A stretch of 64,000 nt of DNA, from positions 1-64,000 of the forward strand of contig JAZSEY010000002.1 of NCBI GenBank assembly GCA_045531905.1, in the 5' to 3' direction. The position numbers were made by a program, and so were the translations under genes. The notes under the pieces were generated by a model. That model ran no database searches. It saw nothing but the letters and a program-made list of their open reading frames with translations, and was not told where the DNA came from. Below are positions 18,075 to 28,179 of this stretch, in pieces (positions within the stretch are counted from its first letter, which is position 1; each line of letters starts with the position of its first letter). Source of the DNA: RGIG6919 sp045531905 (GTDB lineage Bacteria > Bacillota > Clostridia > Lachnospirales > Lachnospiraceae).

Positions 18075-19604
18075 TTAATATTCCAGCATAGGGTCAATCT
18101 CTACCTTGAAAGGTAACAGTTTTATAATATCATTTTCAATGTTTATGCCTGGATATACCTCGATGAGACGGAGACCCTTTTCGCCTAGTTCAAATACGCA
18201 ACGTTCTGTTACGTAGAGGATTTTCTGTTTGTTGGCACGAGCACGTTTTGCGGAGAAACTGATGCTGGTAACGTTCTCTACAAATTTTGGGATAGAACCC
18301 TCATTTTGAATGGTGATTGTGCCGTCATTGTCATCAACGATGAGCCCTTTGGTGTTAAAAGTCAGGCAGAATACAACGGTTTTTGTTTTTGCCGTAATGT
18401 TTGCGAATCCGCCAACGCCGGCAAATGCACCGGGACCGCGATGGGCGTTGACATTTCCGTGTTGGTCGACTTCGATGCCGCCCATGAAGCAGATATCAAG
18501 ACCACCGTTGTTGTACAGGTCAAACTGGTTTGCCATATCATACATGGAATCTGCACCGATGACTGCACCAAATACCTTGCCGGAGGCAGGAAAACCGCCT
18601 ACACCGCCGGATTCAACTGTTAAAGTAACCTTATCTAAAATGCCATTTTCTCTTGCATATTTGGTAACGGTTTCAGGAATTCCTACACCGATGTTGACAA
18701 TGTCATCTTCCTTTAGTTCCAACGCAGCACGTTTGCCGATAATATTCCCCGGCACGTTGATGATATTTTTTGTGGAAGTTCTTGCTTCCAGCATGTCGCT
18801 CCAATCCTGCCACTGGGAATATGGAATCTCAAAACTACCGGTTAATGACTCGTATGCCGCATGGCGGGATTCTGGTTCCACCATAACGATTGCGTCCACA
18901 AGACAGCCAGGAATGATGGTGTTACGAGGTCTGGATGGTGTGCTGACAATTCGGTCAACCTGAACGATTACCTTGCCGCCGTTGGCTTTTGTTGCCTGAC
19001 AAATGGATAAAGCATCTCCTGACATATACATATCGTCAAAGGTGATATTGCCTTTTCTATCAGCGGCAGTTCCTTTAATAAGGGCTACGTTAATCTTTGG
19101 AAGCTTGTAGTATAAGAATTCTTCTCCATCAACCTCCACTCGCTTTACCAAAGAATCGTCCTTGGAAATATCATTGATACCTGGTCCGTCAACCAATGGG
19201 TCTACGAAAATGTCAAGACCAACCTTAGAAAGCGCTCCCGGTATACCACCAGCCTGTGCACGGATGGCATGAGATATACAACCGAGTGGGAGATTATAAG
19301 CTTCAAATCGATTTTCTAGAACTAGTCGCTTGGTGCTGAACATTGCACCGAAATGTCCACATATAATCTTGTCTACAGCGCCTTCTTTTATGTATTGTTC
19401 CGCATTTTTCTTTTCATCCCAGATGCCGAATCCGGCACTAGATACCATAGTCAAATGTTTTGGAGAGCTGGTTGCCTTGTATTTGCGATACAATGCCTCG
19501 TGCAGTTCTACGGGATTCTCGATTCCGAGAAAGGAATTCAAGCAAATGACGTCTCCGTCTTTTATAATATCTATTGCTTCGTCAGAAGTCATGATTCTGT
19601 ACAT
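18075..19604 (-). CDS. Acyl-CoA:acetate/3-ketoacid CoA transferase, fused subunits
   Basis: 509 residues combining the alpha and beta halves of family I CoA transferases in one chain (YdiF/propionate CoA-transferase type). The second half contains LTVESGGVGGFPASG, whose Glu is the likely covalent CoA-carrying residue, and the glycine-rich ICFMGGIEVDQHGNVNAHRG. Such enzymes move CoA between acetate, propionate, butyrate or acetoacetate. In a fermenting Lachnospiraceae it would serve short-chain acid metabolism. The substrate cannot be read from sequence. It is transcribed alone on the minus strand. Confidence 0.92.
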   Translation of the reverse strand: MYRIMTSDEAIDIIKDGDVICLNSFLGIENPVELHEALYRKYKATSSPKHLTMVSSAGFGIWDEKKNAEQYIKEGAVDKIICGHFGAMFSTKRLVLENRFEAYNLPLGCISHAIRAQAGGIPGALSKVGLDIFVDPLVDGPGINDISKDDSLVKRVEVDGEEFLYYKLPKINVALIKGTAADRKGNITFDDMYMSGDALSICQATKANGGKVIVQVDRIVSTPSRPRNTIIPGCLVDAIVMVEPESRHAAYESLTGSFEIPYSQWQDWSDMLEARTSTKNIINVPGNIIGKRAALELKEDDIVNIGVGIPETVTKYARENGILDKVTLTVESGGVGGFPASGKVFGAVIGADSMYDMANQFDLYNNGGLDICFMGGIEVDQHGNVNAHRGPGAFAGVGGFANITAKTKTVVFCLTFNTKGLIVDDNDGTITIQNEGSIPKFVENVTSISFSAKRARANKQKILYVTERCVFELGEKGLRLIEVYPGINIENDIIKLLPFKVEIDPMLEY

Positions 19605-19736
19605 TGTTTTGCCTCTCTTCTTTTGTTATTCATACAACAGTTACACCATAACATTACAAAACATTTTTGGCAAGAAAATAATACAGTTGATTTAGAAAAA
19701 TATAAGGATTAAAATGGAACAAAGGGAGGGCGTTTT

Positions 19737-22661
19737 ATGGGGAAGAATAGATTTGTGAAAAACTTATTATGTTTGATGATAGTTTTGTTGTGTGGATGGT
19801 TGCCAACAGGTGTATATGCAGCAGAAGGAGATTCAGATGAAATCTCTCTTTATGCGGATGACTATGCATATCAGGCATTGGCAAAGCGCTCTAACGGAAC
19901 AAATCGTCAGGCGTTGTATCAGACAATATTGGCACATGAGAAAACACTTTGGAATAGCACAGAGACTTTGACTAGTGCTACATCAGATGGTTATATAATC
20001 GCTACGGTTTCTTTGCAGGAGTATGGCCTTACGGAAACAGAGGCGATAGAGACGTATTTCTCCGTGAAGAATGATTATCCTATTTTCTATTATATGTCCG
20101 GAACGATTTCTTTTGATGGTGCGGGCAATATGTTGTTGCTGGCAGATAGTACATATGCATCCTCTGCGGTTCGCAACTATTATAAGGAAACGATTTTGTC
20201 TGCAATTGGTTCCTATAATGCGTCGATTGTAGGCATGAATTCAGAATATGAGATAGCTAAGAAAATTCATGACGCATTAATTGGTTCAATGAATTATGCT
20301 TATGATGATAATGGTGAGCCTAGTGATGAAGTGTGGGCCCACAATATCATTGGTGCGTTTGATAGAGGTAAGGGTGTATGCGAAAGCTATGCCAGAGCCT
20401 ATCAGTTGTTATTAAATGCTGCCGGCCTTGACAATGTGTTTGTTACGGGCATTTCTAATGATCAAAACCACGCATGGAATATGGTAAAATTGGACGATGG
20501 TGCATATTACTATGTGGATTGCACATGGGATGATACTAACGGTACGTCAGAGTATTTTGCGAAGGGGTCTTATGATTTTGGTATCAGTCATGTGAATAAC
20601 ACATCCTCTGCAACGGGAGTGTTGTATTTGTATGATTTGCCGGAAAGTAGTAGTGATAACTATGTAAAGTCATTGACCTTGAATTGTAATGGTAAAGAAA
20701 CTGGAAAATATGGTAGTGCGGCATACGCGTTTTCTGCGATGACAGATACAACAGCTGCATATGAATTAATCATTCCTGCAGATTCTGCTGTTACGATTCC
20801 AGCAGGAAACTTGCCAAAAGTTAAGTCGATAGCATTTCGTGGAAATGTATCGGAGAATCAGTTTGTACCGGTGTATCTGGCTGGAGATTGTACGGCAAAT
20901 TCAGATATAGAGATTAGTGGTGTAGATTTTGATTCTGCTGTAAACTATCTTATGACGCAGAAAAAGAATGCGACATTATATCTTGGGGCCAATACATTTT
21001 CGGTGACAGGTCAAAGTAGATTTGGTGGATATGTCCTCTTTGTTAGTGGCGTGCAGAATTTGAATACAGGTGTTAATATTAAGGGTGACAAGGGGTCTGT
21101 AATCAAGACATCAGCATTGGTGGAGATTAGAACAGAGAGTATTCAAGTAGATAAAATACATATATATGATGGAGATATGGATGATGATGCTTTGCATTGT
21201 GTAGATACAGATGTATACGCAAATGCTTTGTATTACCATGGTGAGACTCCGAGTTTTCGTGTTATGGGATATGCAGAAATGCCTGTGAAGATAAATATTG
21301 GTAAGATGTCAGTGGAACAGGTAGGATTTATCAATATACAGGATGTGCCTAAGAATAGTGAATTATCTTTTGGAACCATTAGTGGCAAGAAAAGTAGCAT
21401 ACTTTCGTTAGGTGTTAACTGTATAGATACAGAGAAGTATCCATCAATTCAGTTTTCAAATGCTAAGATTGCTGTGCACTATTCTTTGAGTACTTCTTCT
21501 ACAACTGTGTTTGATGCTGATGACTCCAGGACATATGCAGTGTGGGAGGATGCATGGTCATATAAAGGAACTTTGTTCAATGCGGGTAAAACTGACATGA
21601 ATAATATTGAGATTCATTACCAGTTGGAAAAGATAAACAGTAATTATGAATTGGAGACTTATCTTACGAAAGAAGTAAGTGCGTTGTTTATAAAGAAAAA
21701 GAATGGTGACGTATATCGAAAGTATGATGAGAATTTTAAGATAGTGGACAATCATTTGGTGCAGTATGTGTTTGGTGAGAAATGTAAAGCAAAATCATTG
21801 ATTATCCCGGAAGGAGTAGAAGTGATTGATGCCTGGGCATTTCGTGACTGTGGTAGCGTGACAAGTATGGAGTTACCTAGTAGTCTTACAACTATTTATG
21901 ATAGTGCAATTATCGGCTGTCCGAAATTGAAAAGCATTATGATTCCGGATACGGTAACAATGTTATATGTACAAGCGGTGGGATACAAATATAATGAAGA
22001 TGCTCAGGAAGTAAGTAAGGTTCCTGGTTTTACCATTTTGTGTGGAAAGGGAACCGCAGCAGAAACCTATGCTAAGGATAATTCCATAAAGTACAAAACA
22101 ATTCCAAACACGGTTAAGGGTGTGAAGGTGAAAAAAAGCACAGTGTCTTCTATTGCACTCACCTGGAGGAAAAATAGTTCTGCAAGTGGCTATGTGATTA
22201 AACAGTATAAGTCCGGGAAATGGGTAACAAAGAAAACACTTACAAAAAACACGATTGTATCATATACTGTAAAAGGATTAAAGGCAGGGACAACATATCG
22301 GTTCAGAATTATTGCATATAAGAAGAGCGGAAAGAATAAAACCTATGGAACGCACATGGAGTTTTCCGCATCAACAAATCCGAAAAATGTATCAAAGTTT
22401 AAGGCAAGCAAGGTTACAAAAAAGGCTATTACATTGAAGTGGAGTAAAAATGCTTCGGTAGACGGATATGTGCTAGAGTGCTATAAGAGTGGTAAGTGGG
22501 TGAAGTTGTCTAAAATCGCTGACAATACGACTACAACATATACGGCGAAGGGCTTGAAGAAGGGAACTACCTATAAGTTTAGAATAAAGACCTACAGAAT
22601 TGTAGATAAAAAGACTTATTACAGTTCTTATAAGGTGGTTACAGTGAAGACAAAAGGCTAG
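19737..22661 (+). CDS. Secreted transglutaminase-like protein with leucine-rich and FN3 domains
   Basis: 974 residues. A signal peptide (LLCLMIVLLCGWLPTGVYAA) is followed by a transglutaminase-like domain at about 170-290 with the Cys-His-Asp set: Cys in GKGVCESYARAYQ, His in NDQNHAWNMV and Asp in YYVDCTWDDT. A large central region is unassigned. Near residue 690 comes a BspA-type leucine-rich stretch (SLIIPEGVEVIDAWAFRDC). The end holds two fibronectin type III domains (about 800-885 and 890-974). These modules suggest a cell-surface or secreted protein processing or binding host or cell-wall proteins. There is no sortase signal. Start: GGGAGGGCG upstream of ATG. Confidence 0.88.
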   Translation: MGKNRFVKNLLCLMIVLLCGWLPTGVYAAEGDSDEISLYADDYAYQALAKRSNGTNRQALYQTILAHEKTLWNSTETLTSATSDGYIIATVSLQEYGLTETEAIETYFSVKNDYPIFYYMSGTISFDGAGNMLLLADSTYASSAVRNYYKETILSAIGSYNASIVGMNSEYEIAKKIHDALIGSMNYAYDDNGEPSDEVWAHNIIGAFDRGKGVCESYARAYQLLLNAAGLDNVFVTGISNDQNHAWNMVKLDDGAYYYVDCTWDDTNGTSEYFAKGSYDFGISHVNNTSSATGVLYLYDLPESSSDNYVKSLTLNCNGKETGKYGSAAYAFSAMTDTTAAYELIIPADSAVTIPAGNLPKVKSIAFRGNVSENQFVPVYLAGDCTANSDIEISGVDFDSAVNYLMTQKKNATLYLGANTFSVTGQSRFGGYVLFVSGVQNLNTGVNIKGDKGSVIKTSALVEIRTESIQVDKIHIYDGDMDDDALHCVDTDVYANALYYHGETPSFRVMGYAEMPVKINIGKMSVEQVGFINIQDVPKNSELSFGTISGKKSSILSLGVNCIDTEKYPSIQFSNAKIAVHYSLSTSSTTVFDADDSRTYAVWEDAWSYKGTLFNAGKTDMNNIEIHYQLEKINSNYELETYLTKEVSALFIKKKNGDVYRKYDENFKIVDNHLVQYVFGEKCKAKSLIIPEGVEVIDAWAFRDCGSVTSMELPSSLTTIYDSAIIGCPKLKSIMIPDTVTMLYVQAVGYKYNEDAQEVSKVPGFTILCGKGTAAETYAKDNSIKYKTIPNTVKGVKVKKSTVSSIALTWRKNSSASGYVIKQYKSGKWVTKKTLTKNTIVSYTVKGLKAGTTYRFRIIAYKKSGKNKTYGTHMEFSASTNPKNVSKFKASKVTKKAITLKWSKNASVDGYVLECYKSGKWVKLSKIADNTTTTYTAKGLKKGTTYKFRIKTYRIVDKKTYYSSYKVVTVKTKG

Positions 22662-22714
22662 ATTTGAGCATTACGATGTGCTTACTAATAAGTAAGGTAC
22701 GATGGGAGGATAAG

Positions 22715-24757
22715 ATGAGTCGTTCAAAGGATAAAAGAATAAAGAAATATAGAAAGAATCGAATCTGGCTATCATTTGTTGGCTTGATTATTCTTTCGAT
22801 AATAGTGTCTGTATTGATGATTGTGCTTGCATATACTAGTTTTACGGATATTGTTATACGCAAATTGGATGAGGGAAATATCTACGCTGACAAAGTGGTT
22901 GAAATATATGAAACCCATAAGACTGAAGCATTGTCAGTGGATGAAAAGGCGGAACAGTATGTTGTGGAAGATGGAGAATTGCTCAGTTTTGAATGGCAGA
23001 ACTACACGGAATACATGGATGTAATAGGTGGCATTTGCTTTTTTGATGCTGAGGGGAATTGTGTATGGGAAAATGTAGAAGAAACTCCCGATTTAAGTGA
23101 GATAGGTAATCTTCAGGTATATGAATTCCAATACAGAGACAGTGAAATCTCTTATGACATGATTTTAGATGATCACAACCTGCTTACTTGGGAAGATGGT
23201 CATATATATATCAATGATGAAATGCTGATTGTAGGCGAATCGCAATATGTGTTTAGTAATATATCACAATCATCATTTCGTACGGGAACAGTGCTTGAAA
23301 CTTCAAGTGTTTGGTTTGTAAAAACAGTAGATGAAGGTAAGATATGCGTAAACTATTATGTGAATATATATGGCTATGAAGTGGTTCTGTTTCTTCTTCT
23401 TTTGGCTTTTGTTCTAATTATAGTATTGGTGTTTACGTTATACTACCTAATTACGTTGATTGCAATGGCAGTTAACCAGAGAAGAATGACAACGTTGTTA
23501 TATACAGATATGGTGACCGGCGGTAGTAACTGGTTGTTTTTTGTGAGAAAAGGAACCCGACTGCTTAAGATGAATTGGCGAAATAAACAAAAATATGCAA
23601 TGATACACCTTCGCATGGAAAAATACAGAAGTTTTTGTACCTGTTTTGGTGTCAAAGAGGGCGAAGAATTGCTGGAGCGGTTTTATGCCTCTTTGAAAAA
23701 ACAGCTAAAATTCAGAGAAACCATGGCGCATCATGAAATGGCAGATTTTGGCTTGTTGCTCGTCTATACTGACAAAGATGAATTGGAAAAGCGCATTCAC
23801 GATATTGAAGAAAACCTCAATGCATTGGTACCGAATGTGAAGCTCTACTTTGCTTGTGGTGTTTGTTTTGTAGCGCCGAAAGAAACGGATATTGAAATGC
23901 TTTATAATAATGCATTTACGGCGAGAGGGTTGATAGAGGAGGATGCTGAGAGTAACATTGCATTCTTTGATGAGGAAATGAACAAACAGCAGTTATGGGA
24001 ACGCAGGGTTGAAGATGACATGGAAAGAGCCTTGGCAAATAAGGAGTTTAAAGTATATCTGCAACCGAAGTACAGTGCAAAGGAAGAACAATGTGCAGGG
24101 GCAGAGGCTTTGGTTAGATGGATACATCCTACGGATGGTTTCATTCCACCGAATAAGTTTATTCCGATATTTGAAAAGAATGGCTTTATCCTGCAGTTAG
24201 ATGACTACATGATAGAAGAGGTTGCGTGTCAGCAGGCAAAATGGATTGCAGAAGGAAAAGCGGTTGTGCCGATTTCTGTAAACGTTTCTCGTGCACACTT
24301 CACCAGAGAGGATTTGGCGGAGCATATTTGTAGTATTGTGGACAAATATCATGTGCCTCACAAGGTGATTGAATTGGAGCTGACAGAAAGTGCATTCTTT
24401 GATGATAAAGATGTTTTGTTAAAAACGGTAGACCGGTTGAGAGAATATGGATTTATTGTATCTATGGATGATTTTGGTGCAGGATATTCATCGCTGAATT
24501 CATTGAAGGAATTGAATATCGATGTGCTTAAAATTGATGCGGACTTCTTTAGAGGTGCGGAAACTGCAGAACGAGGCATGTTGATTGTATCAGAAGTGAT
24601 TGATTTGGCAAAGAAGTTAGATATGAAGATTGTGGCAGAAGGTATTGAGAGTAGAGAACAGGTGGATTTCCTGGCTGGTCAGGAGTGCGATTTGATTCAG
24701 GGCTATTACTTTGCAAAGCCAATGCCGATTGATGAATTTGAAAAAGTATATGAATAA
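22715..24757 (+). CDS. Membrane c-di-GMP phosphodiesterase (degenerate GGDEF + EAL)
   Basis: 680 residues from the ATG preceded by GGGAGGAT. Two transmembrane helices (about 15-45 and 225-250) bracket an extracytoplasmic sensor region. A GGDEF-like domain follows (about 260-410) but the GGDEF motif is gone (HHEMADFGLLL in its place), so it cannot be a cyclase. The EAL domain (about 425-670) keeps its catalytic and metal residues: EALVRW, NVSRAHF, ELTES, DDFGAGYSS, LKIDADFF, AEGIES and QGYYFAKP. It should hydrolyse c-di-GMP. A PilZ receptor gene lies 2.7 kb downstream. It sits between the secreted transglutaminase gene and the cysteine synthase gene. Confidence 0.92.
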   Translation: MSRSKDKRIKKYRKNRIWLSFVGLIILSIIVSVLMIVLAYTSFTDIVIRKLDEGNIYADKVVEIYETHKTEALSVDEKAEQYVVEDGELLSFEWQNYTEYMDVIGGICFFDAEGNCVWENVEETPDLSEIGNLQVYEFQYRDSEISYDMILDDHNLLTWEDGHIYINDEMLIVGESQYVFSNISQSSFRTGTVLETSSVWFVKTVDEGKICVNYYVNIYGYEVVLFLLLLAFVLIIVLVFTLYYLITLIAMAVNQRRMTTLLYTDMVTGGSNWLFFVRKGTRLLKMNWRNKQKYAMIHLRMEKYRSFCTCFGVKEGEELLERFYASLKKQLKFRETMAHHEMADFGLLLVYTDKDELEKRIHDIEENLNALVPNVKLYFACGVCFVAPKETDIEMLYNNAFTARGLIEEDAESNIAFFDEEMNKQQLWERRVEDDMERALANKEFKVYLQPKYSAKEEQCAGAEALVRWIHPTDGFIPPNKFIPIFEKNGFILQLDDYMIEEVACQQAKWIAEGKAVVPISVNVSRAHFTREDLAEHICSIVDKYHVPHKVIELELTESAFFDDKDVLLKTVDRLREYGFIVSMDDFGAGYSSLNSLKELNIDVLKIDADFFRGAETAERGMLIVSEVIDLAKKLDMKIVAEGIESREQVDFLAGQECDLIQGYYFAKPMPIDEFEKVYE

Positions 24758-24771
24758 AGGATGTAAAAGAA

Positions 24772-25713
24772 ATGAATAATCGAATTTATGACAATGTATT
24801 AGGCGCAATTGGTTATACCCCGATTGTACGTTTGAGTAGAATGAACAAGCCAGGCAGTGCCGAGGTTTTGGTAAAATTTGAAGGTATGAATGTGGGTGGC
24901 TCCATCAAGACAAGAACTGCTTATAATATGATTCGGGACGCGGAAAAACGTGGCATCATCAACAAGGATACTATCATTGTTGAACCAACCAGTGGTAATC
25001 AGGGAATTGGTTTGGCATTGATTGGTGCGGTGCGTGGATATAAAACAATCATTATCATGCCGGATTCTGTTAGTGAAGAACGGAGAAAACTGGTTCGCCA
25101 TTATGGTGCAGAGGTCATTTTAATTCATGATGCGGGAAATATTGGTGATTGTATTGATGAATGTTTGCAGACTGCTCTTCGTATGAGAGATGAAAATCCA
25201 AATGTATTCGTACCTCAGCAGTTTGAAAATGAGGCAAATCCAATGGTGCATAGACATCATACCGGTTTGGAAATCTTAGAGCAGGTAGCGGGACCAATTC
25301 ATGGTTTCTGCTCCGGTATTGGTACAGGTGGAACGATTACAGGTATTGGTGAAGTGTTAAAGGCTCAGAATCCGGAGATAGAAATCTGGGCAGTGGAGCC
25401 AGAAAATGCTGCCATTCTCGCCGGTGGTACGATTGGAACACATTTGCAGATGGGAATTGGTGATGGATTAATTCCTAAGATTCTCAATCAGAAAATTTAC
25501 AATGATATCTATATTGTTACAGATGAGGAAGCGATTCAGACAGCTAAGGATTTGGCGAGAAAAGAAGGTATTATGTGTGGCATTTCCAGTGGAACCAATG
25601 TGGCTGCTGCGCTGAAACTTGCAGAGAAGCTAGGAGAAGGAAAAACTGTGGTTACTATATTGCCTGATACTGCGGAAAGATATTTCTCGACTCCTTTGTT
25701 TGAAAATGAATAG
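24772..25713 (+). CDS. cysK: Cysteine synthase family protein (PLP-dependent)
   Basis: 313 residues of the O-acetylserine sulfhydrylase fold. The PLP lysine lies in GGSIKTRTAYNMI, the substrate loop is PTSGNQGIGLALIG, the phosphate-binding loop is GIGTGGTITGIGEVL, and the family end pattern SGTNVAAAL plus LPDTAERYFST is present. CysK normally makes cysteine from O-acetylserine and sulfide. In the usual motif SVKDR, here SIKTR, the Asp is replaced, so a related beta-replacement activity is possible. It starts 14 bases after the EAL gene and its stop lies 14 bases before the next start, suggesting co-transcription. Confidence 0.9.
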   Translation: MNNRIYDNVLGAIGYTPIVRLSRMNKPGSAEVLVKFEGMNVGGSIKTRTAYNMIRDAEKRGIINKDTIIVEPTSGNQGIGLALIGAVRGYKTIIIMPDSVSEERRKLVRHYGAEVILIHDAGNIGDCIDECLQTALRMRDENPNVFVPQQFENEANPMVHRHHTGLEILEQVAGPIHGFCSGIGTGGTITGIGEVLKAQNPEIEIWAVEPENAAILAGGTIGTHLQMGIGDGLIPKILNQKIYNDIYIVTDEEAIQTAKDLARKEGIMCGISSGTNVAAALKLAEKLGEGKTVVTILPDTAERYFSTPLFENE

Positions 25714-25727
25714 TGAGGGGGATTTTT

Positions 25728-27413
25728 ATGAAGCTACGAAAGATGATAGCGATTGTATTGGTATATGTACTAGTTCAGACAATGGTGTGTGTTCCTAGTA
25801 CAAGTATAGCAACAGCTGCAAAGAAAAAGGCTTGTTATACTATGACACCGAAGCTTACAACTGCTACATATGATTATTTAAATGAAATGTATATCGAGAA
25901 GTATCCTGAAATGGGCTTAGAGTTTGTGTATGGTACGGATGCAGATAAAAAAGTATTAAATAAGCTTCTAAAAAAGGTTACAAAAGGTTGTACTACAGAT
26001 GAGGAAATTGTTACAAGACTATATGCTTGGTATAACCGAAATATTGAGTATATGTCTTATACATCCGGGAAGGCGGAGTATTATCCGATGGATGTGTTTT
26101 ATGAAAGAAAGGCCAATTGTTTGGGATATGCGTTGTTTATGTCTCATATGCTAAGATTGGCAGATATACCGGCAGTTATGGTTACTGGTAGTCGTGGTGA
26201 CATGAAGGAATATGTTTTTCTGGATGATAGAGAACAAGACCATGCATGGGTTATGGCGTATTATAATAATGATTGGCATTTGATTGATCCGTTATTTGAG
26301 GTGACAGGTACTAATGACAAAGAGTTTATTGCATCATGGTATTTTGTGGATATGATTGAAGGTGTCAGTCCTTATTACAAAGGTATGAAGATGATATACG
26401 TTAATAACGGTTCAGGGGTGTTTTATATTGAAGGCAAGGCGATGCTAATGGAAGAGGGAAAGCCTGCCACCGAAATACACGGAACTGCAGTAGAAAGGCT
26501 TTCGGCTATTAATGATACTATTAGCATTATGTGTAAAACTAAGTATGCAGATGATAATGGAGGCGATGGTTATCAATATGTAGAAAATCCTCAAAAACGA
26601 GAGGAAATGGTAAATTCCCAATGCTATTACGATGGTTGGATACAAATTGGTGATTTGCTCTATTGTGCAAAGCCAAATGGATTGTTGTATGCAAATACGA
26701 TTAAAGAATATAATGGAAAGACGTATTTCTTAGCATTCGATGGCACTGCATTTGAATTGCCGGAAAAATCCAGCGAATACACATTTACAAAAGGCTTTAT
26801 CACAATAAAAAAGGGAGAAGTATTTGATGCTTTGCTACCTGTCTGGGTTGAAGGGCAAATAGCACAAGGTAGAGAAATCGTTTTTTCCTCTGAGGATAAG
26901 AAAATAGCCACAATTAGCAAAAAAGGAAAAATTACTCCTAAAAAAACAGGATTAGTTGCATTTTTAATTTCATCTCAGGATTCAGATGGTGGTTATTATT
27001 GTAATTCCTATTTGGAATTATATATCGCAGCGTCTGTACCTCGAAAGGCAGACTATACTGACAATAAGTGTAAGCATACATATGGTAAAACTGAAATTGT
27101 TAAAGCGTCCAAAAAGCAAAATGGAAAGATTGAAAAAAGATGTACAAAATGTGGTGAGGCGAAGATTACTGTTATTGCACAAATTGATTGTGTGAAATTA
27201 TCCAAGACATCGTATGTTTATAATGGTAAGGATAGAAAACCTAAAGTAACGGTATATGATCTGAAGGGGAAGATAATATCTTCAAAGTATTATAAAGTAG
27301 TATATGAAAAAAATCCTAAGAAGCCAGGAGTACACAAGGTGACAGTAAAATTTAATGGACGATATAAAGGCAGTATTACAAAGAAATATACAATCACGAA
27401 GAAAGCATCATAA
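25728..27413 (+). CDS. Secreted transglutaminase-like protein
   Basis: 561 residues. Signal peptide (IAIVLVYVLVQTMVCVPSTS...A). A transglutaminase-like domain at about 90-210 has Cys in RKANCLGYALFMSHM, His in DRQDHAWVM-like EQDHAWVMAY and Asp in WHLIDPLFEV. Further on is an Ig-like segment (EIVFSSEDKKIATISKKG), a treble-Cys/His motif (CKHTYGK...RCTKCGEA) and a C-terminal bacterial Ig-like repeat (LSKTSYVYNGKDRKPKVTVY). The GAGGGGG site favours this ATG. It is the second protein of this kind within 6 kb. Confidence 0.85.
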   Translation: MKLRKMIAIVLVYVLVQTMVCVPSTSIATAAKKKACYTMTPKLTTATYDYLNEMYIEKYPEMGLEFVYGTDADKKVLNKLLKKVTKGCTTDEEIVTRLYAWYNRNIEYMSYTSGKAEYYPMDVFYERKANCLGYALFMSHMLRLADIPAVMVTGSRGDMKEYVFLDDREQDHAWVMAYYNNDWHLIDPLFEVTGTNDKEFIASWYFVDMIEGVSPYYKGMKMIYVNNGSGVFYIEGKAMLMEEGKPATEIHGTAVERLSAINDTISIMCKTKYADDNGGDGYQYVENPQKREEMVNSQCYYDGWIQIGDLLYCAKPNGLLYANTIKEYNGKTYFLAFDGTAFELPEKSSEYTFTKGFITIKKGEVFDALLPVWVEGQIAQGREIVFSSEDKKIATISKKGKITPKKTGLVAFLISSQDSDGGYYCNSYLELYIAASVPRKADYTDNKCKHTYGKTEIVKASKKQNGKIEKRCTKCGEAKITVIAQIDCVKLSKTSYVYNGKDRKPKVTVYDLKGKIISSKYYKVVYEKNPKKPGVHKVTVKFNGRYKGSITKKYTITKKAS

Positions 27414-27493
27414 GTGATAAATCTTCCATTTTCCCTATTTCCCGATTATGGAAAATATGTTACAATTATGTTACGCAGAATACAAATGGGGAT

Positions 27494-28108
27494 GTGTTTA
27501 CAATTAAGTTACAAGAATTAGAAGTTGCATCAAAGGTTACCTTGCAGATTAGCAACGAAGATAATCAGATTTACATGGATGCAATTATCAAAAAACAGGT
27601 TAAAGAGAATATTGCAATTATTGAACTGGTTACGGATATGCAACGACGTTTGATATTTGATACTGTACGTGTGAACATAGAGTATGAGCCAGAGGATGGG
27701 GTTCCTTATATATGGCGTGATGTACAGATTGTGAATGTTCGTGGTGAGTACATATTAAAAGTGCGTGGAGAAGGAGTTCGCCATAATCGTAGAAGTAGTT
27801 TTCGTGTACCAGTAGCCTGTCAGGCATATATGCGTCGCGTAGGAAAAACTGGTGGCAAGGTTATGATTAGAGATGTTAGCTTATCCGGTTTTTCGATTAC
27901 TGATCGTAATGGTGATTATGCAGATATTGACATGGGAGAAGTGATTGAAGTGGAATTCGAAGATATTGGTCATTATCTCAAACTTCGAGGAAAAGCAGTG
28001 CGAAGCGAGGAGTTGGAGAATGGCACAATCTATGGTTTTGAGATTGTCAATTTGTGTAAGGATCTTTCATCTTATGTAAATGTAAGACAGCGACGTAAGG
28101 ATAGATAA
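27494..28108 (+). CDS. PilZ-domain c-di-GMP receptor (YcgR-like)
   Basis: 204 residues, from a GTG start. An N-terminal YcgR-like beta domain is followed by a PilZ domain with both c-di-GMP-binding motifs: RRSSFRVPV (RxxxR, near residue 98) and DVSLSGFSI ([D/N]xSxxG, near 132). PilZ proteins of this layout slow flagella or tune envelope functions when c-di-GMP is bound. Together with the EAL gene upstream this suggests a local c-di-GMP circuit. The ribosome binding site (GGGGAT) is close to the GTG, so the exact start is uncertain. Confidence 0.88.
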   Translation: MFTIKLQELEVASKVTLQISNEDNQIYMDAIIKKQVKENIAIIELVTDMQRRLIFDTVRVNIEYEPEDGVPYIWRDVQIVNVRGEYILKVRGEGVRHNRRSSFRVPVACQAYMRRVGKTGGKVMIRDVSLSGFSITDRNGDYADIDMGEVIEVEFEDIGHYLKLRGKAVRSEELENGTIYGFEIVNLCKDLSSYVNVRQRRKDR

Positions 28109-28129
28109 TATTTGTTATGTTCTAAAGTA

Positions 28130-28161
28130 AAAAGGATGTGGAATGGTTCCACATCCTTTTT
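28130..28161. terminator. Bidirectional terminator between PilZ and butyrate kinase genes
   Basis: AAAAGGATGTGGA and TCCACATCCTTTT form a long stem with T residues on both strands. Confidence 0.9.
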
Positions 28162-28179
28162 GTATATATATACTTGTTT

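Noticed and set aside
18310..18963. 217-codon open frame on the plus strand
   Set aside because: It lies wholly opposite the CoA transferase gene, has no ribosome binding site, and its proline/serine-rich product is what the complement of a conserved gene gives.
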